A stretch of DNA of 64,000 nt from Drosophila persimilis. Its lineage: Eukaryota > Arthropoda > Insecta > Diptera > Drosophilidae. The notes below the pieces were generated by a model, which worked only from the letters and a program-made list of their open reading frames with translations, ran no database searches and had not been told where the DNA came from. Both the position numbers and the translations under genes were made by a program. The DNA lies in the NCBI RefSeq assembly GCF_003286085.1, contig NW_020825410.1, positions 185,001 through 249,000 of the forward strand, read 5' to 3'. Shown in pieces: positions 1 through 10,738 of the stretch (its first letter is position 1; each line of letters opens with the position of its first letter).

Positions 1-244
1 TGTCTATCAGATTGCTGAATCTGGATCAGATCAGATCATTTTTATAGCCAAAGGAAACAAATCAATTTGCAGTGGCTACGCAGCGCGTGACGTCACGCTC
101 AGACTGATTTTCTGTCTCTCGCACGCTCTCTTTGTCGTGTCGTTTAATATTAGCGGCGTCTGCCGGAGGAGAGCCATACTGACTTAGTATCGGGTATAAC
201 CGTAGAGTTGCGGTGTCCGCAGCAACTCACAACGTTCCACCTCG
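1..244 (+). mobile_element. DINE-1/mini-me (Helentron-type) repeat, 3' end only
   Basis: This is the right-hand end of a non-autonomous Helentron-type repeat cut by the window edge. It matches the right third of the next repeat almost base for base. It carries the subterminal AGTATCGGGTATA, a hairpin with GAGTTGC/GCAACTC arms and the terminal CGTTCCACCTCG. Such repeats encode no protein and are thought to be moved by a Rep-helicase supplied elsewhere. The next repeat begins directly after a run of T, in keeping with the T-rich targets of this group. Confidence 0.8.
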
Positions 245-394
245 TTTTTTTTATACCCGATACTCAAAATGAGTATTGGGGTATATTAGATTTGTGGTAA
301 AAGTGGATGTGTGTAACGTCCAGAAGGAATCGTTTCCGACCCCATAAAGTATATATATTCTTGATCAGCATCAATAGCCGAGTCAATTGAGGCA

Positions 395-451
395 TGTCTG
401 TCTGTCCGTCCGTCCGTCTGTCCGTCTGTCCGTCCGTCCGTCTGTCCGTCC
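395..451 (+). repeat. (GTCY)n microsatellite of the mini-me core
   Basis: An uninterrupted run of GTCT/GTCC tetranucleotides lies directly after the conserved core and a TA-rich block. This arrangement is known from Drosophila mini-me elements, which seed microsatellites. The same tract recurs at about 1773-1820 and, in reverse, at about 34910-34957, with different unit numbers. It explains the short frame rich in S-V-R-P residues here, which should not be called a protein. Confidence 0.9.
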
Positions 452-1338
452 CCTTCAGCGCCTAATGCTCAAAGACTATAAGAGCCAGAGCACCGATGTT
501 TTGGAACCAGACTTCTGTGATATGTCACTGCTACAAAAATATTTTAAAACTTTGCCCCGCCCACTTCCGCCCCCACAAAGGGCGAAAATCTGTGGCATCC
601 ACAATTTTAAAGATAAGATAAAACCAAAAACGCAGAATCGTAGAGAATGACCATATCTTATAGACTGCAGAATCTGAATTGGATCGTATTATTATTATAG
701 CCAGCATCAAGAAAACAATTTCATTTTTTCTCGCCCTGTCTCTCTCTAACACACACGTAGCATAGGCGGCTTTGCTTAGAGTAAAACATTAGCGCCTAGA
801 TCTCCGAGACTATAAAAGCTAGAGCAACCAAATTTGGTATCCACACTCCTAATATATCGGACCGAGACGAGTTTGTTTCAAAATTTCGCCACACCCCCTT
901 CCGCCCCCGCAAAGAATGCAAATCTGGGGATATTCACAAATCTCAGAGACTATTAAAGCTAGAGTAACCAAATTTGGTATCCGCACTTCTGTTAGATCTC
1001 ACTATAAAACGTATATCTCAAAATTTCGCCCCACCCCCTTCCGCCCCCACAAAGGACGAAAATCTGTTGCATCCACAATATTGCAGATTCGAGAAAACTA
1101 AAAACGCAGAATCATAGATAGCGACCATATCTATCAGATTGCTGAATCTGGATCAGATCAGATCAGATCATTTTTATAGCGAAAGGAAACAAATCAATTT
1201 GCACTGGCTACGCAGCGCCCGACGTCACGCTCAGACTGATTTTCTGTCTCTCTCGCACGCAATCTTTGTCGTGTCGATTAATATAAGCGGCGTCTGCCGG
1301 AGGAGAGCCATACTGACTTAGTATCGGGTATAACTGTA

Positions 1339-1362
1339 GAGTTGCGGTGTCCGCAGCAACTC
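1339..1362 (+). other. Terminal hairpin of the DINE/Helentron repeat
   Basis: The arms GAGTTGC and GCAACTC pair around a GG/CC inner step and a short loop, 16 bases before the repeat's 3' end. A 3' hairpin close to the end is a hallmark of Helitron/Helentron elements and is thought to mark the termination point of rolling-circle transfer. The same hairpin occurs in every DINE end in the window in both orientations. Confidence 0.75.
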
Positions 1363-1378
1363 ACAACGTTCCCCCTCG

Positions 1379-1627
1379 TTTTATTAGCAGTTTTGTTTAT
1401 TTGTTGGTCTTTATTGTGGCGGCGGTGGAGGAACGTGTAACTTGATCTCTCCACTATGTACTTTGAAAATAGGAAAAATAAAAAATGAGTTGTGGATATT
1501 GTGTATCCGCCACTCGTTCGTACATATGGGACGGACGCTGGGGTTGACTTCAACTGAAACTCCACTTGAAGTCTCTTATTTCATATATTGCGCCGCTCTG
1601 GCTGTGTTTGTAGATTCTTTTTAATTT
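1379..1627. other. Unassigned spacer between two DINE repeats
   Basis: This 249-bp segment shows no similarity to other parts of the window and has no convincing reading frame. It is AT-rich with a short GC block (GGCGGCGGTGGAGG). It may be original flanking DNA or part of another degraded element. Confidence 0.5.
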
Positions 1628-2273
1628 TTATACCCGATAATCAAAATGAGTATTGGGGTATATTAGATTTGTGGTAAAAGTGGATGTGTGTAACGTCCAG
1701 AAGGAATCGTTTCCGACCCCATAAAGTATATATATTCTTGATCAGCATAAATAGCCGAGTCGATTGAGCCATGTCTGTCTGTCCGTCTGTCCGTCCGTCC
1801 GTCTGTCCGTCTGTCCGTCCCCTTCAGCGCCTAATGCTCAAAGACTATAAGAGCTAGTGCAACGATGTTTTGGATCCAGACTTCTGTGATATGTCACTGC
1901 TACAAAAATATTTCAAAACTTTGCCCCGCCCACTTCCGCCCCCACAAAGGGCGAAAATCTGTTGCATCCACAATATTGCAGATTCGAGAAAACTAAAAAC
2001 GCAGAATCATAGATAGCGACCATATCTATCAGATTGCTGAATCTGGATCAGATCAGATCAGATCATTTTTATAGCGAAAGGAAACAAATCAATTTGCACT
2101 GGCTACGCAGCGCCCGACGTCACGCTCAGACTGATTTTCTGTCTCTCTCGCACGCACTCTTTGTCGTGTCGATTAATATAAGCGGCGTCTGCCGGAGGAG
2201 AGCCATACTGACTTAGTATCGGGTATAACTGTAGAGTTGCGGTGTCCGCAGCAACTCACAACGTTCCCCCTCG
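1628..2273 (+). mobile_element. DINE-1/mini-me repeat with internal deletion
   Basis: This repeat has the same ends, core, (GTCY)n tract and 3' hairpin as the 251-1378 copy but is only about 646 bp long. The sequence passes from the first CCCCCACAAAGGGCGAAAATC module straight into the sequence that follows the third module. It lacks the roughly 470 bp between them. This fits recombination or slippage between the internal duplicates. The first base change, TACCCGATAATC, weakens the left subterminal repeat. Confidence 0.85.
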
Positions 2274-2352
2274 TTATTATTACTATACACAGCGACACAT
2301 GTATATGTATGTATATATTTTGTTGCATATACATTCCTCTTCTCCTTTTCTC

Positions 2353-2410
2353 TTTTTTTTTTTGACTTGCGGTGATCGCACTTGATGTCCGCATAATAAC
2401 ACTCTTTATT
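2353..2410 (-). terminator. Polyadenylation signal and A tail of the R1-type LINE
   Basis: On the reverse strand AATAAA lies at 2410-2405 and is followed 42 bases later by eleven A residues. This looks like the processed 3' end of the LINE transcript and fixes the right orientation and the 3' boundary of the element. Canonical R1 elements in rDNA usually lack such a tail, so this is a distinguishing point. Confidence 0.65.
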
Positions 2411-2414
2411 TAAT

Positions 2415-2690
2415 GTCTTAGTTAGTATAACGGCAATGATCTACGCTAGATGCTCGCACAGTTACACAGATTAATTAACATTTGTATTTGGTACACACGG
2501 CAATGATCTTCACTAGATTTTTTGCACAGTGGTACGTATATATGTGGATGTATGTATATGTTTTGTTGCATATTATTTAACGTATTAATTAGTATAACGG
2601 CAATGATCTGCACTAGATTTTGTTTGCACAGTTACACAGAGTAGTTAATTTTTCCTCGGTACACACGGCAATGATCTGCACTAGATTTTT
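2415..2690 (-). repeat. Two tandem ~168-bp repeats in the LINE 3' untranslated region
   Basis: The motif CGGCAATGATCT(G/T)CACTAG occurs at about 2431, 2498, 2598 and 2666. The 1st/3rd and 2nd/4th occurrences are 167-168 bp apart, and their flanks (GTATAACGG and ACACACGG) alternate in the same order. This shows two imperfect tandem units. They lie between the ORF2 stop and the poly(A) end. Confidence 0.75.
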
Positions 2691-2756
2691 GGTTCGCACC
2701 CGGGACTGCCGTTAGGCATTACTTCGCGGTGCGGGCTGTGGGGTCATCTTTCTGGC

Positions 2757-5531
2757 TTAGTTTGTCCGGCTTCGCTCCAGCCTGCGCAGCTCCTTGATCA
2801 CGCTTGCTGCCATGTAGGCGACCGCGTTCCAAGATTGCTCATCGGCTAGCATCTGGTCGGTGAGGGTGTCCACACTCACTTCTGCAAGGGTCTCCCCTAG
2901 CCTCGATCGTTCTTGCGAGAAGCGGGGGCACACAAAGAAGACGTGCTCTGCATCCTCGTCGACTCCAGGCCCGCAGCAGCTGCAATACGGGTCGTCAGCA
3001 CGCCTAAAGCGGTACAGGTACTGCTTGAAGCAGCCATGCCCAGTCAGCAGTTGGCCCAAATAATGGTCCATTTGGCCGTGCCTTCTTCGCAGCCATGGGC
3101 TAAGCTGGGGAAGGAGACGTCTGGTCCACCTCCCTTTTGCCGCTTGGTCCCAGCGCCGTTGCCACTGGGCTATAGTGCGCTCTCGCCGCTCGCTGGCTAC
3201 CTCCACTCCGCTCTGTCGCTCTGCTGCCAGGAGATCCAGCGGGAACATGCCTGCCACAATAAGTGCGGCGTCTTCAGACACCGTCCGGAAGCAGCATGTA
3301 ACCCTCAGGGCACAGCGTCGGTATGCGCTTCTGCAGTCTCTGCTGTATGTGGAAACCATCATTGCTGGTGCCCACACTGCTGATCCATATAAGATTATGG
3401 AGGTGACCACCCCAGCGATGAGCTGCCTGCTACGCTGCCGTGGTCCCCCTGTATTGGCCATCATCCTGCTTATGGCCGCCGTTGCTGCAGTCGCTTTTGC
3501 GCTGGCATATTCCAGGTGGGCCTTGAAGTTCAGCCTCTGGTCCATCATTACCCTTAGGTATTTTAGCGCAGTCTTGGTCCTGATGATCGTGCTACCGACT
3601 CTAACGCATGCCTGCTCGACCTTTTTCCTGCTGCTCATTAGCACAGCCTCCGTCTTCTTCTCCGCCAATGCTAGCCCGTTGGCTGCGAGCTAGGCCACTA
3701 TATTCCCGACTGCTACGTTGGCTTTCTCCTCTGCGTCTCTTACGTGTTTCGACACTGTCACCAGTGCTATGTCGTCGGCGAAGCCCACCAGGGTGCACCC
3801 TTCCGGTAATGTATGCCGCAGGGTATCGTCGTACATCACGTTCCACAGTATCGGCCGTAGGACCGAGCCCTGTTGGACGCCTACGGTGATTTGGTGATGT
3901 TCTGCTCCTTCTTCCGTGTCGTAGATCAGGACGCGGTCCGTAAAATAGCTTCGCAGAGCCCGTGTGATTTGCTCAGATATACCCCTCCTGGTCAGGGCCT
4001 CTAGGATGCTCTTCCAGCTGGCAGAGTTGAAGGCGTTTCGTACGTCTAGTGTACATACTAGGCAGTACTTTTTGTCGCCTCCAGCCCATCGCGTTCCTGC
4101 CATGGCTTCCCTGGCAAGGTTTGTCACCATCTCGATGGCGTCAGTGGTGCTCCTCTGCTTGCGGAACCCGAATTGGAGGTCGGAAAGTCCGCGACGCTCA
4201 GCCAGTTCCGCCTCCAGTCGGTTACATACCATCCTCTCGAAAATCTTGCCCATGGTATCCAGCATGCACAGCGGCCGGTATGACGATGGGTCGTAGAGCT
4301 CTTTGCCTGGCTTGGGTATCAGAACCAGCCTTTGCCGTTTCCATGCTCGTGGGACTGTCCGCTCCGCTAGGCACTGGGTGTACATTGTGGCGAATGCTTC
4401 CGGATGGGCTCTAATTATGCATTTTAGTGCTGCATTAGGGACTCCATCTGGACCTGCCGCTTTCCCGATCTTCAGCTTACCCGTGGCCTCCAGTACTTCT
4501 CTGGCAGTGATGATGGTGGTGGTGTCCCTCAGACTAGCTCCTTCTACCCTAGCTTCCTCTTGTAAGGGTGGTTGTCTAGGGAAAAGGGTGCCGACTATAT
4601 CTCTCATATGCACCGGATCTTTGGGCATAGGCTGTCTGTTTAATCTCCCCATGACTAGTTTGTATGCTCCACCAAAAGGTTCCGCATCGGCCGCATCGCA
4701 GAGATCCTTAAAGCATTTGAGTTTGCTGCTTCTGATGGCCTCCTTCTGCTTCCTCCGATCTTTCTTTTTTTCATGGCTGCATCGCAAGCCGCTTTGACGG
4801 TCCTGTAAACGGCATGCGCGGATGCTTCAGCATCCCCGGCGGCGCTTAGGTTTTCTGCTGCCGAGAGGAGCGCGGCTCTGCTCAGGCTTTCCTCCTTGTA
4901 CCCGGCCTGGAGCGCCCGCTGTATCCTTGTTGTGTTCCTGGGTGCAAAGGATTCCGTCATTACGGCTAAGTGGTCGCTATGGGTGTAAGCACTCAGCACT
5001 TGCCACTTCGCGTGGCGTGAGAGCTCTGGGCTTGCAAAGGTGAGGTCTATAATAGACTCCCGCCCTGCTTTGCTGAACGTTGGTGTGGTTCCTGTGCTGA
5101 GGAGACAGACGTTCAGGCTTGCAAACTCGTCCAGGAGCGATGTCCCACGGGGTGTGTTCTTGGCGCTGCCCCAAGTCGTGGCCCAGGCGTTAAAGTCGCC
5201 CGCTATCAGGACCGGCGATTTGCCTCGTGCGTCGTTAGCGATGCTGCTGATGATCGTCTCATACTCCTGCTGCGTGAACCTTGGCTTGGCTGTGCTTAGC
5301 TCTCACATATCCCACTCTGGATGCTCTGTGGGTAAGCTGGCCTGCTTGTGGGCCACAGCTCCAGATTGCTGCTCCTCCGTCTGAGCTTTGCTGCCAGACT
5401 CCTTCGTGTTTTTTGCCGTACGGCTCGCTGAGTAGCGCTATGTCGATCTTCTGCTCCAGGACTGTTTGCGCCAACAGATCCTGAGCAACTCGGCAGTGGT
5501 TTAGGTTGAGCTGCAGGAGCTTAACCATCAA
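2757..5531 (-). pseudogene. R1-clade LINE ORF2 (endonuclease / reverse transcriptase), broken
   Basis: ORF2 starts at the ATG at 5531, which overlaps the end of ORF1 by 11 bases. The endonuclease opens with LLQLNLNHC and continues with SEPYG. A frameshift near 5280 moves it into another frame, where GDFNAWATTWGS and THSDH are seen. A second shift near 4790 restores the first frame for the reverse transcriptase (about 4787-3690), with SYRPLCML, FRKQRSTTDAI, TLDVRNAFNSA, GVQQGSVLRP and the catalytic GFADDIAL. A TAG at 3690 interrupts the thumb. The C-terminal part to 2757 carries LYGSAVWAP and a C-C-H-C finger (CSCCGPGVDEDAEHVFFVCP). The enzyme would nick target DNA and copy its own RNA, but this copy cannot make a full protein. 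Confidence 0.8.
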
Positions 5532-7025
5532 CCAGTTTTTCTAGTGCCTTCTTATACTCAGGGCAGCTGCGGCTGAGGGCCGAGTGGGCTGCTGAGCGGA
5601 CGTCTCCTGGCTTGCCAGCGCATAGTATGCACATTAGCGGGTTGTTGCACTGGTTGTGCTTGTGCCCCTCCCCACCACATTTGTAGCATGCATTGCTTGA
5701 CACAGGCCGCTTGGATCTGCACCTGGCTGCAGTGTGTCCATAGGCCATGCACTTGAAGCAGCGGGTTGGCGCAATCCGTTGCCGCACGCGGCAGACAACC
5801 CAGCCGATTCGAACTTTTCCGAGCTCCAGGAGCTTCTTTGCGAGTGCGGGCTGGAGGTTCAGCGTAGCTACCTGCGTTGCGCCCTATGCTTTCCGCATGT
5901 ACGGCACTGCTCCTTGTGTTAAGTCGCCGTCGATCGCTGCAGCTATGGCCTTACATACCTCGTCGCCTGTCGTGAGCTCGTCTATGTTGAGTACCTCAAC
6001 CGCGACTGTCTCCTGCATGGCCTTCACGGCTGCCTTGTCCCCAAGCGCTGCCTGGATGGCCATCTGTAGCTCCTGGGTGGCGGGGTCTGAGGATTGTTGC
6101 ATCCTTAGAAGCAGCTCGCCCGAGGCTGTCTTCCTGATGCCTTGAACCTTGTTTTTGAGGTTCTGGAGCGTTGGTGCTGCCTTCACCAGTTTGAGGATGT
6201 CGGCGTATGATGCCTCCTCGGTGCATTTGACGAGCACTGCGTCTGGTCGGCCTGTCTGCTTGCGTTTCGTACGCCTGCCTCTCACCTCACTCCACTTCTG
6301 TGTAGGGTTGGTGTCTTCCGCCTTGCCGCACTGCATCTCGGTGTCCTCTTGTCGAGTGGCGTCAGCTTGGTGGCCTTGCCGGGGCCTTCCGCGCGCGCTC
6401 TTCTCCTCAGTTCGGGGTGTTGCCTCGCTCTTGTGGGCTCCTGATGCCGTTTGCGTCGCCTTGGTCGCACTGGGCTTGGTCATCCTGGGTAGGGGGCCAG
6501 TTGGGCCTGCAGTGTGATCATGGCACTGACATCCTCCTGGCGCTGCCCTTTTATCCTCTGGCGCCTGCAGATGGGATTTGACTTCCACTTGCAACTCCTT
6601 CATGCGAGCTACCATCTTCTTGATGGCCATGTTGATCGACCTCTGGCCCTTCTCGTTCATCTGGTAGAGTAGGTCGTCCAGAATTGCGCCAATCTCGTCC
6701 ATGTCCTGTACGCGGTTCCTGCTTCGCTTGGGGGGTGTTTTTCTCCCGCTACTCGATGGTGTAGGGGGGTTGTCGGCCTCTTCGGAGTATCAGTGCCCTT
6801 GCCGCCGTCCTGCGTGGCCCCACTGGCAAAGCTGTGCAACGAGCTCTGCTTCATTGGCGGTGCTAAAGCTGCTTGTGGCGGTGTTCGGGCCACCTTTGAG
6901 GCTTTTTGGAAAGCCATTGCTCCTTGGCTTGTAGCGCATTTTGCTTCGTCGGCCAAGTGTGCCACCGGCGAAGCAGGATTCGGGGGAACATCTCTCAGGG
7001 CCTCCAGGATCCGCGCCCCGGCCAC
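5521..7025 (-). pseudogene. R1-clade LINE ORF1 (gag-like nucleic-acid binding protein), broken
   Basis: The C-terminal part holds three zinc knuckles: CFKCMAYGHTAARC, CYKCGGEGHKHNQC and a looser CILCAGKPGD...HSALSRSC. The middle (from 6702) starts with MDEIGAILDDLLYQMNEKGQ and has a charged, possibly coiled-coil stretch. A TAG at 5884 breaks the frame between the middle part and the knuckles. The frame is otherwise continuous there. The N-terminal section is spread over two frames (7025-6657 and 7089-6790), so at least one frameshift lies near 6700-6800 and the true start is not clear. ORF1 proteins of this clade coat the LINE RNA. Confidence 0.7.
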
Positions 7026-7536
7026 GGGATTCCTCCACGCGTGTGAATTTGGGATGGAACTTATGCGTAGGTGTGTGTGCGGTGTGCAAGTGATCCCGCC
7101 TAGGAGTTAGGCAGTACCTTCCCTCAGGTGCGGTCGCTGACAGAAGCTAGCTGCTGTGAGCGCAGTTATCTTCCGCAGCGGTCTCTGTCGATGGCTGGAT
7201 GCTTTGGCACCTAGTGCCCCTTCACCACACTGCAGTCGATCAGCTGGTTAGTAGCCTGCACTATCCAGCCCTGGTACCCCAGTCGATCAGCTGCGAGGCC
7301 TGGAGTGAAGAAGAACGGGAGAACCGGCCCAAAGGAGAGAAAGGATGAAAGAAGGTGGGAATCTCCAAGTGATGAGTGAAAAGCGCCGTCCAAAGCACTC
7401 ACGGTGGGCCCCAGCGCCCCTGCCCCCTTTGGGTGACCGTGGAAGTGCAACGCGCAGCCCGGATCAGAAAGCAGTCGGGGTGAGACTCGATCCTCCCAGG
7501 TGAGCACGAGGTGTCAGCAAGAGCTTGAGCTTGAGC

Positions 7537-7969
7537 ACAGCCTGTGATGATTGCGATGGAAGATGAGTGACAGGCAGCTATGGTACTGTTTGTAATACTG
7601 ATTTTTATTGAACATATGCATCTCCTTATATAGCTAGCAGTGGTACTCTTATTCTATTGGAAGGAACGCACAGGCTCCTTGTGAGTGTATTTTTAGATTG
7701 GGTACTTACACTTACTCTGTGCGGGGGTTATATTTCAGCGCATTTACTTAGGTACTTGGCAGCAATAAAGTAGATAGTTTATTGCTTGATCCCTTTTGGT
7801 GGGTTCGAGTTTACAAGTGCTATTGTCTATTCTTAGTTGCTAATGTATTTTTCGTGTCGTCATATTCATTTACATGAAATGACATGGACAATTTTATTTA
7901 TGAGTATTTGTGTATGAGATTGAACTGTATATTCCTAATATTCATTAAATACTTGTCTGTGGCTGAACA
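7537..7969 (-). mobile_element. BEL/Pao LTR fragment (BEL-1), reverse
   Basis: This is the 5' part of the 602-bp LTR seen complete at 41201-41802. The reverse strand starts TGTTCAGCCACAG at 7969 and carries GCTATATAAGG and AATAAA. It stops at ACAGCCTGTGATG, where the LINE begins. It interrupts the Helentron Rep gene on its other side, right after the codons for YACCSY. The truncated 3' part is missing here. Confidence 0.8.
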
Positions 7970-10738
7970 ATAGCTACAGCATGCATAAGGGTCCAAAATG
8001 TATTGGATATCCATATTGGCCCTTTGCATTAAAAGGATGTGTTTATTATAAGCATTAACGCAAATCTCAGCAAATGACCTTTTTAGAAAAATGTGTGGTT
8101 TCTTTAAACCAGAAGAAATTGCATATTTGTAGTCCTCGTAATTGAGGCTCACTTGGTCGTGCGAAAGAAAGTTCTCAAATATGCTCAAGTGATCAATAAT
8201 ATCAGAGGATTGATCAGAATTTAGTAGGTCTTGAATTTTCTTAAAATTTCCTTGGTGAAAATCAAGGTTTGGAGTTTCCTCCGGCAGTGGACTCAATATC
8301 TCCGTTTGGGGCATTGGAGGGTATGGAATACCGAATCTACAAACTTTTTTTCCAGTTTTATTGGCTTTTTTAAGACATGACATGTCCTTATGCCGATGCT
8401 TTTGGTATTCAACATACGGAGCTAATTCAGAGTCTGTGACATCTACTGTATTATGGTTGTTAATGAAGGCTATAACTGTTGAAATTGACTCTGTACTGGT
8501 TAAGTCCACTGCTGGGGCATCTTTCAGCCAAAACATGCCGTGAATATGGGGGGAACCTCTTTGTTGGAATTCAACACGCCAATAATATTTTATGACGAAG
8601 TTTTCTCCGAAAATGCCCTCCCAATTCCTCATAACTTTTAAAATCTCGCGATACCTATAATCGAAATACCTAGCACAAGTAACTGGATCTGCCCTGATAA
8701 GTCGCTCCTTTTTGGTGTAGGCTAGATTCATTGCTTCTTCTTCGCTAATGATCTCCCATCTACGTTTTTTATGAGCAAAACAAGCAACTCTGGCCACCGC
8801 GTTTCAGCAGTAGACAGAGTAATGAAAAAGTCGACAGGCCGAACTGACGAATCATGGCCATAACCTGGCCATATCACGAAGAACCCTATATCCCTCATCG
8901 TGGTTAATAAGCCCCCCTATGAAATTCTCATTAAGAGCGTTAGCTGCCGTTACTGCACTGGATGTGCTCCGCTTACGTAAGCAGATTGAAATATTATTTC
9001 GAATCTTAATGAGTTCTAACTTCTTATAATTGAAGAATAGTTTGTCAGTTCTACAACCTCTCCTATCTACATTTCGAAGCTCTGATCTAACAATGGTTGT
9101 AAAACTTTGCGAAGATTGTCTTTTGACGCCTGCATAAATAGTGGGAAAGAATAACTCTTCCGAGTCAATGTCTAGAATCATGTCGAGAGGTCGTTGGCCT
9201 TGACCTGGTGCGATTTTAATAATCCTATCATCAAATGGTATGTTGTTTTCAAGCAGAGTTTCCTGACCTCCAGGGTTGACCTCTTCGGCTTCTACTTCCT
9301 CGTCGGGATGGGCTGGATCCGTATCTACATTCCTATCTCTATTCTGCATACTTTCTAAAAAGGCAGAGATCCATTGCTCGTTAACTACAACATTATGCTT
9401 TTTATACAAATCTGTGGTAACTAAATAACAAAGTGCTTCAAAAATTTTGGAAGATCTAATGGTTTCAGCCATGAAAGCATGAAGATACTCTTTTCTGCGT
9501 TTGAGTTGGAGCTGAATTACCTGGGCTTCATGGAAAGCTCGTGGAAGCTCCTTCACGATATCGCTTACCGAAATAGGGACGTTTATAACTGCCCCTTTAA
9601 TGGTATTTTGACCTCGCCCCACAGGCAATATAGGCTTAATTATCATAAATGGAAGTCGAGGAGAAATCAGTCGTTCCTCTAATGGAGTAAGCCCCTTTAA
9701 GCAGTCGGGCAGCATGGGGAAATATAATTCATTGAAGAAAAGCTTAGGCTTTATACGCTTCTTAATGTTGCTATGACATGTTCTGCAGAATTTTAAGGCT
9801 GGGAAATCAGAAGGGAATGCTAAAAGGCTTTCAAGAGCGAAAATTTCACCACTAAACTCGCAATCACTTTCTAAAAGGACGCGAGGAATCTTACAAATTC
9901 GTTTGGGGAACCACAGGCCTTTGCAAGAAAGGCAAGCCTGATCAGGACCCAGCTTTACATTCCTGTTATAAACTACTTTCAGAGCTTCTAGGCCACTAAG
10001 CCTGATTCTGGGATCTATCTGAGCCTTATCTTCCTGGGAGATATTTGCTCGTTCCTGCTGCATTCGGGAGGCGTTTCTAAAATTTTGCTCAACTCTATTG
10101 CTGCTATCGCTCCTATATTGGCTAACTTCTGACTAGCAGTTCTGGCAGCGTCAATTTCTAACTGTAGTGCTGCGGCACGAGCAGCTTGGCGTGCCAGAGT
10201 GTCTCGCGCTCGCGAGATACGCCTACGATCTACTAAGCTCCGTTCTTGGACCCTGCGAACTCTATCCTGCTCTCTTTCTAACATGCGTCTCCTTGCGTTG
10301 TCGCCTCTCTGTATTCCGTTCTTGCTCTCTTGTCCTATAGTCCGAGTCCTGTCTTCGCTGGACCGACGCACAGTATCGGCCACTTGCTCCTCGTGTCTAA
10401 TCTGTGCGTCTGTTCGCCTAACTAAATGTTCTACAGTGTTATGTTCCTGCTCTCGTGCCCTATATTGCGAGTCCTGTCTTCGTCTGGACCGACGCACAGT
10501 ATTGGCCACTTGCTCCTCATGTCTAATCTGTGCGTCTGTTCGCCTAACTATATGTTCTCCTGTATTCTGTTCTTGCTCTCGTGCCCTATATTCCGAGTCT
10601 GTCTACGTCTGGACCGACAAGCAGTATCGGTCACTTGCTCCTGACGTCTAATGCGAGAGTGTGTTCGTCTCAGTACATGTTCGGCGGTATTTTGTGCCTG
10701 CTCTGTAGCCCTATACCTTTGGCTCCTTCTGCGTTTGA
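7970..10738 (-). pseudogene. Helentron/Helitron Rep protein, N-terminal half, broken
   Basis: Rep is the HUH nuclease of rolling-circle transposons. Reading from 10738 down there is an Arg/Gln/Glu-rich repeat region (to about 10190), then a segment ending near 8852 with Cys pairs (CLSCKGLWFPKRIC, CRTCHSNIKKR). The Rep catalytic part follows (8797-7970), with VEFQQRGSPHIHGMFW, which holds the His-hydrophobic-His metal site. The gene stops at DPYACCSY, where the LTR has inserted. The catalytic tyrosine region and the whole helicase are therefore absent. Frames change at about 10530, 10050 and 8800-8870. A ~50-bp deletion near 8868 is visible against the copy at 46930-46980. The assignment to a Helitron-like Rep is firm; Helentron type is inferred from the neighbouring DINE repeats. 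Confidence 0.8.
10190..10735 (-). repeat. ~126-bp coding repeats at the Rep N-terminus
   Basis: The block GCTCTCGTGCCCTATATT(G/C)CGAGTC and its variants starts at about 10324, 10449, 10575 and 10700, a spacing of 125-126 bp. In protein terms each unit is about 42 residues and combines two half-repeats of the types RRQDSQYRAREQEHNT and RRTDAQIRHEEQVADT. Charged repeats of this kind are common at the N-terminus of insect Helitron Rep proteins. Their role is unknown. Confidence 0.75.

Larger units (their letters stand above)
251..1378 (+). mobile_element. DINE-1/mini-me (Helentron-type) repeat, full length
   Basis: This is a complete non-autonomous repeat of about 1.13 kb. It opens with TTATACCCGATACT and closes with AGTATCGGGTATA, giving a 13-bp subterminal inverted repeat, followed by a hairpin and CCCCCTCG. 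Inside are the mini-me core (TTCTTGATCAGCATCAATAG) and a (GTCY)n tract. Three related modules of the type TTCCGCCCCCACAAAG start near 555, 883 and 1024. The first and third, with about 200 bp downstream of each, are diverged internal duplicates. Open frames here are short and follow the repeat tracts, so I call no gene. Confidence 0.85.
2353..7536 (-). mobile_element. R1-clade non-LTR retrotransposon (LINE), degraded
   Basis: This is a reverse-strand LINE of about 5.2 kb with two overlapping ORFs. ORF1 has three zinc knuckles. ORF2 has an APE-type endonuclease, a reverse transcriptase with FADD and a C-terminal zinc finger, but no RNase H. That combination fits the R1 clade. The 3' end is an 11-base A run (seen as T at 2353-2363) with AATAAA upstream. 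About 7110-7536 is 5' untranslated sequence without a supported gene. The 5' side abuts a BEL LTR fragment at 7537. At least two frameshifts and two nonsense codons show the copy is dead. The family name within R1 is not determined. Confidence 0.8.

Noticed and set aside
395..451. CRISPR-like tandem repeats
   Set aside because: The tract is an uninterrupted tetranucleotide run without spacers, in a eukaryotic mobile element.
387..650. Reading frame with repeated S-V-R-P residues
   Set aside because: It is the translation of the (GTCY)n microsatellite in a DINE repeat and varies with repeat number, so it is not a gene.
2860..3693. Forward-strand frames of 67-172 codons opposite the R1-type ORF2
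   Set aside because: They are antisense to a recognisable reverse transcriptase reading frame and show no domain of their own.
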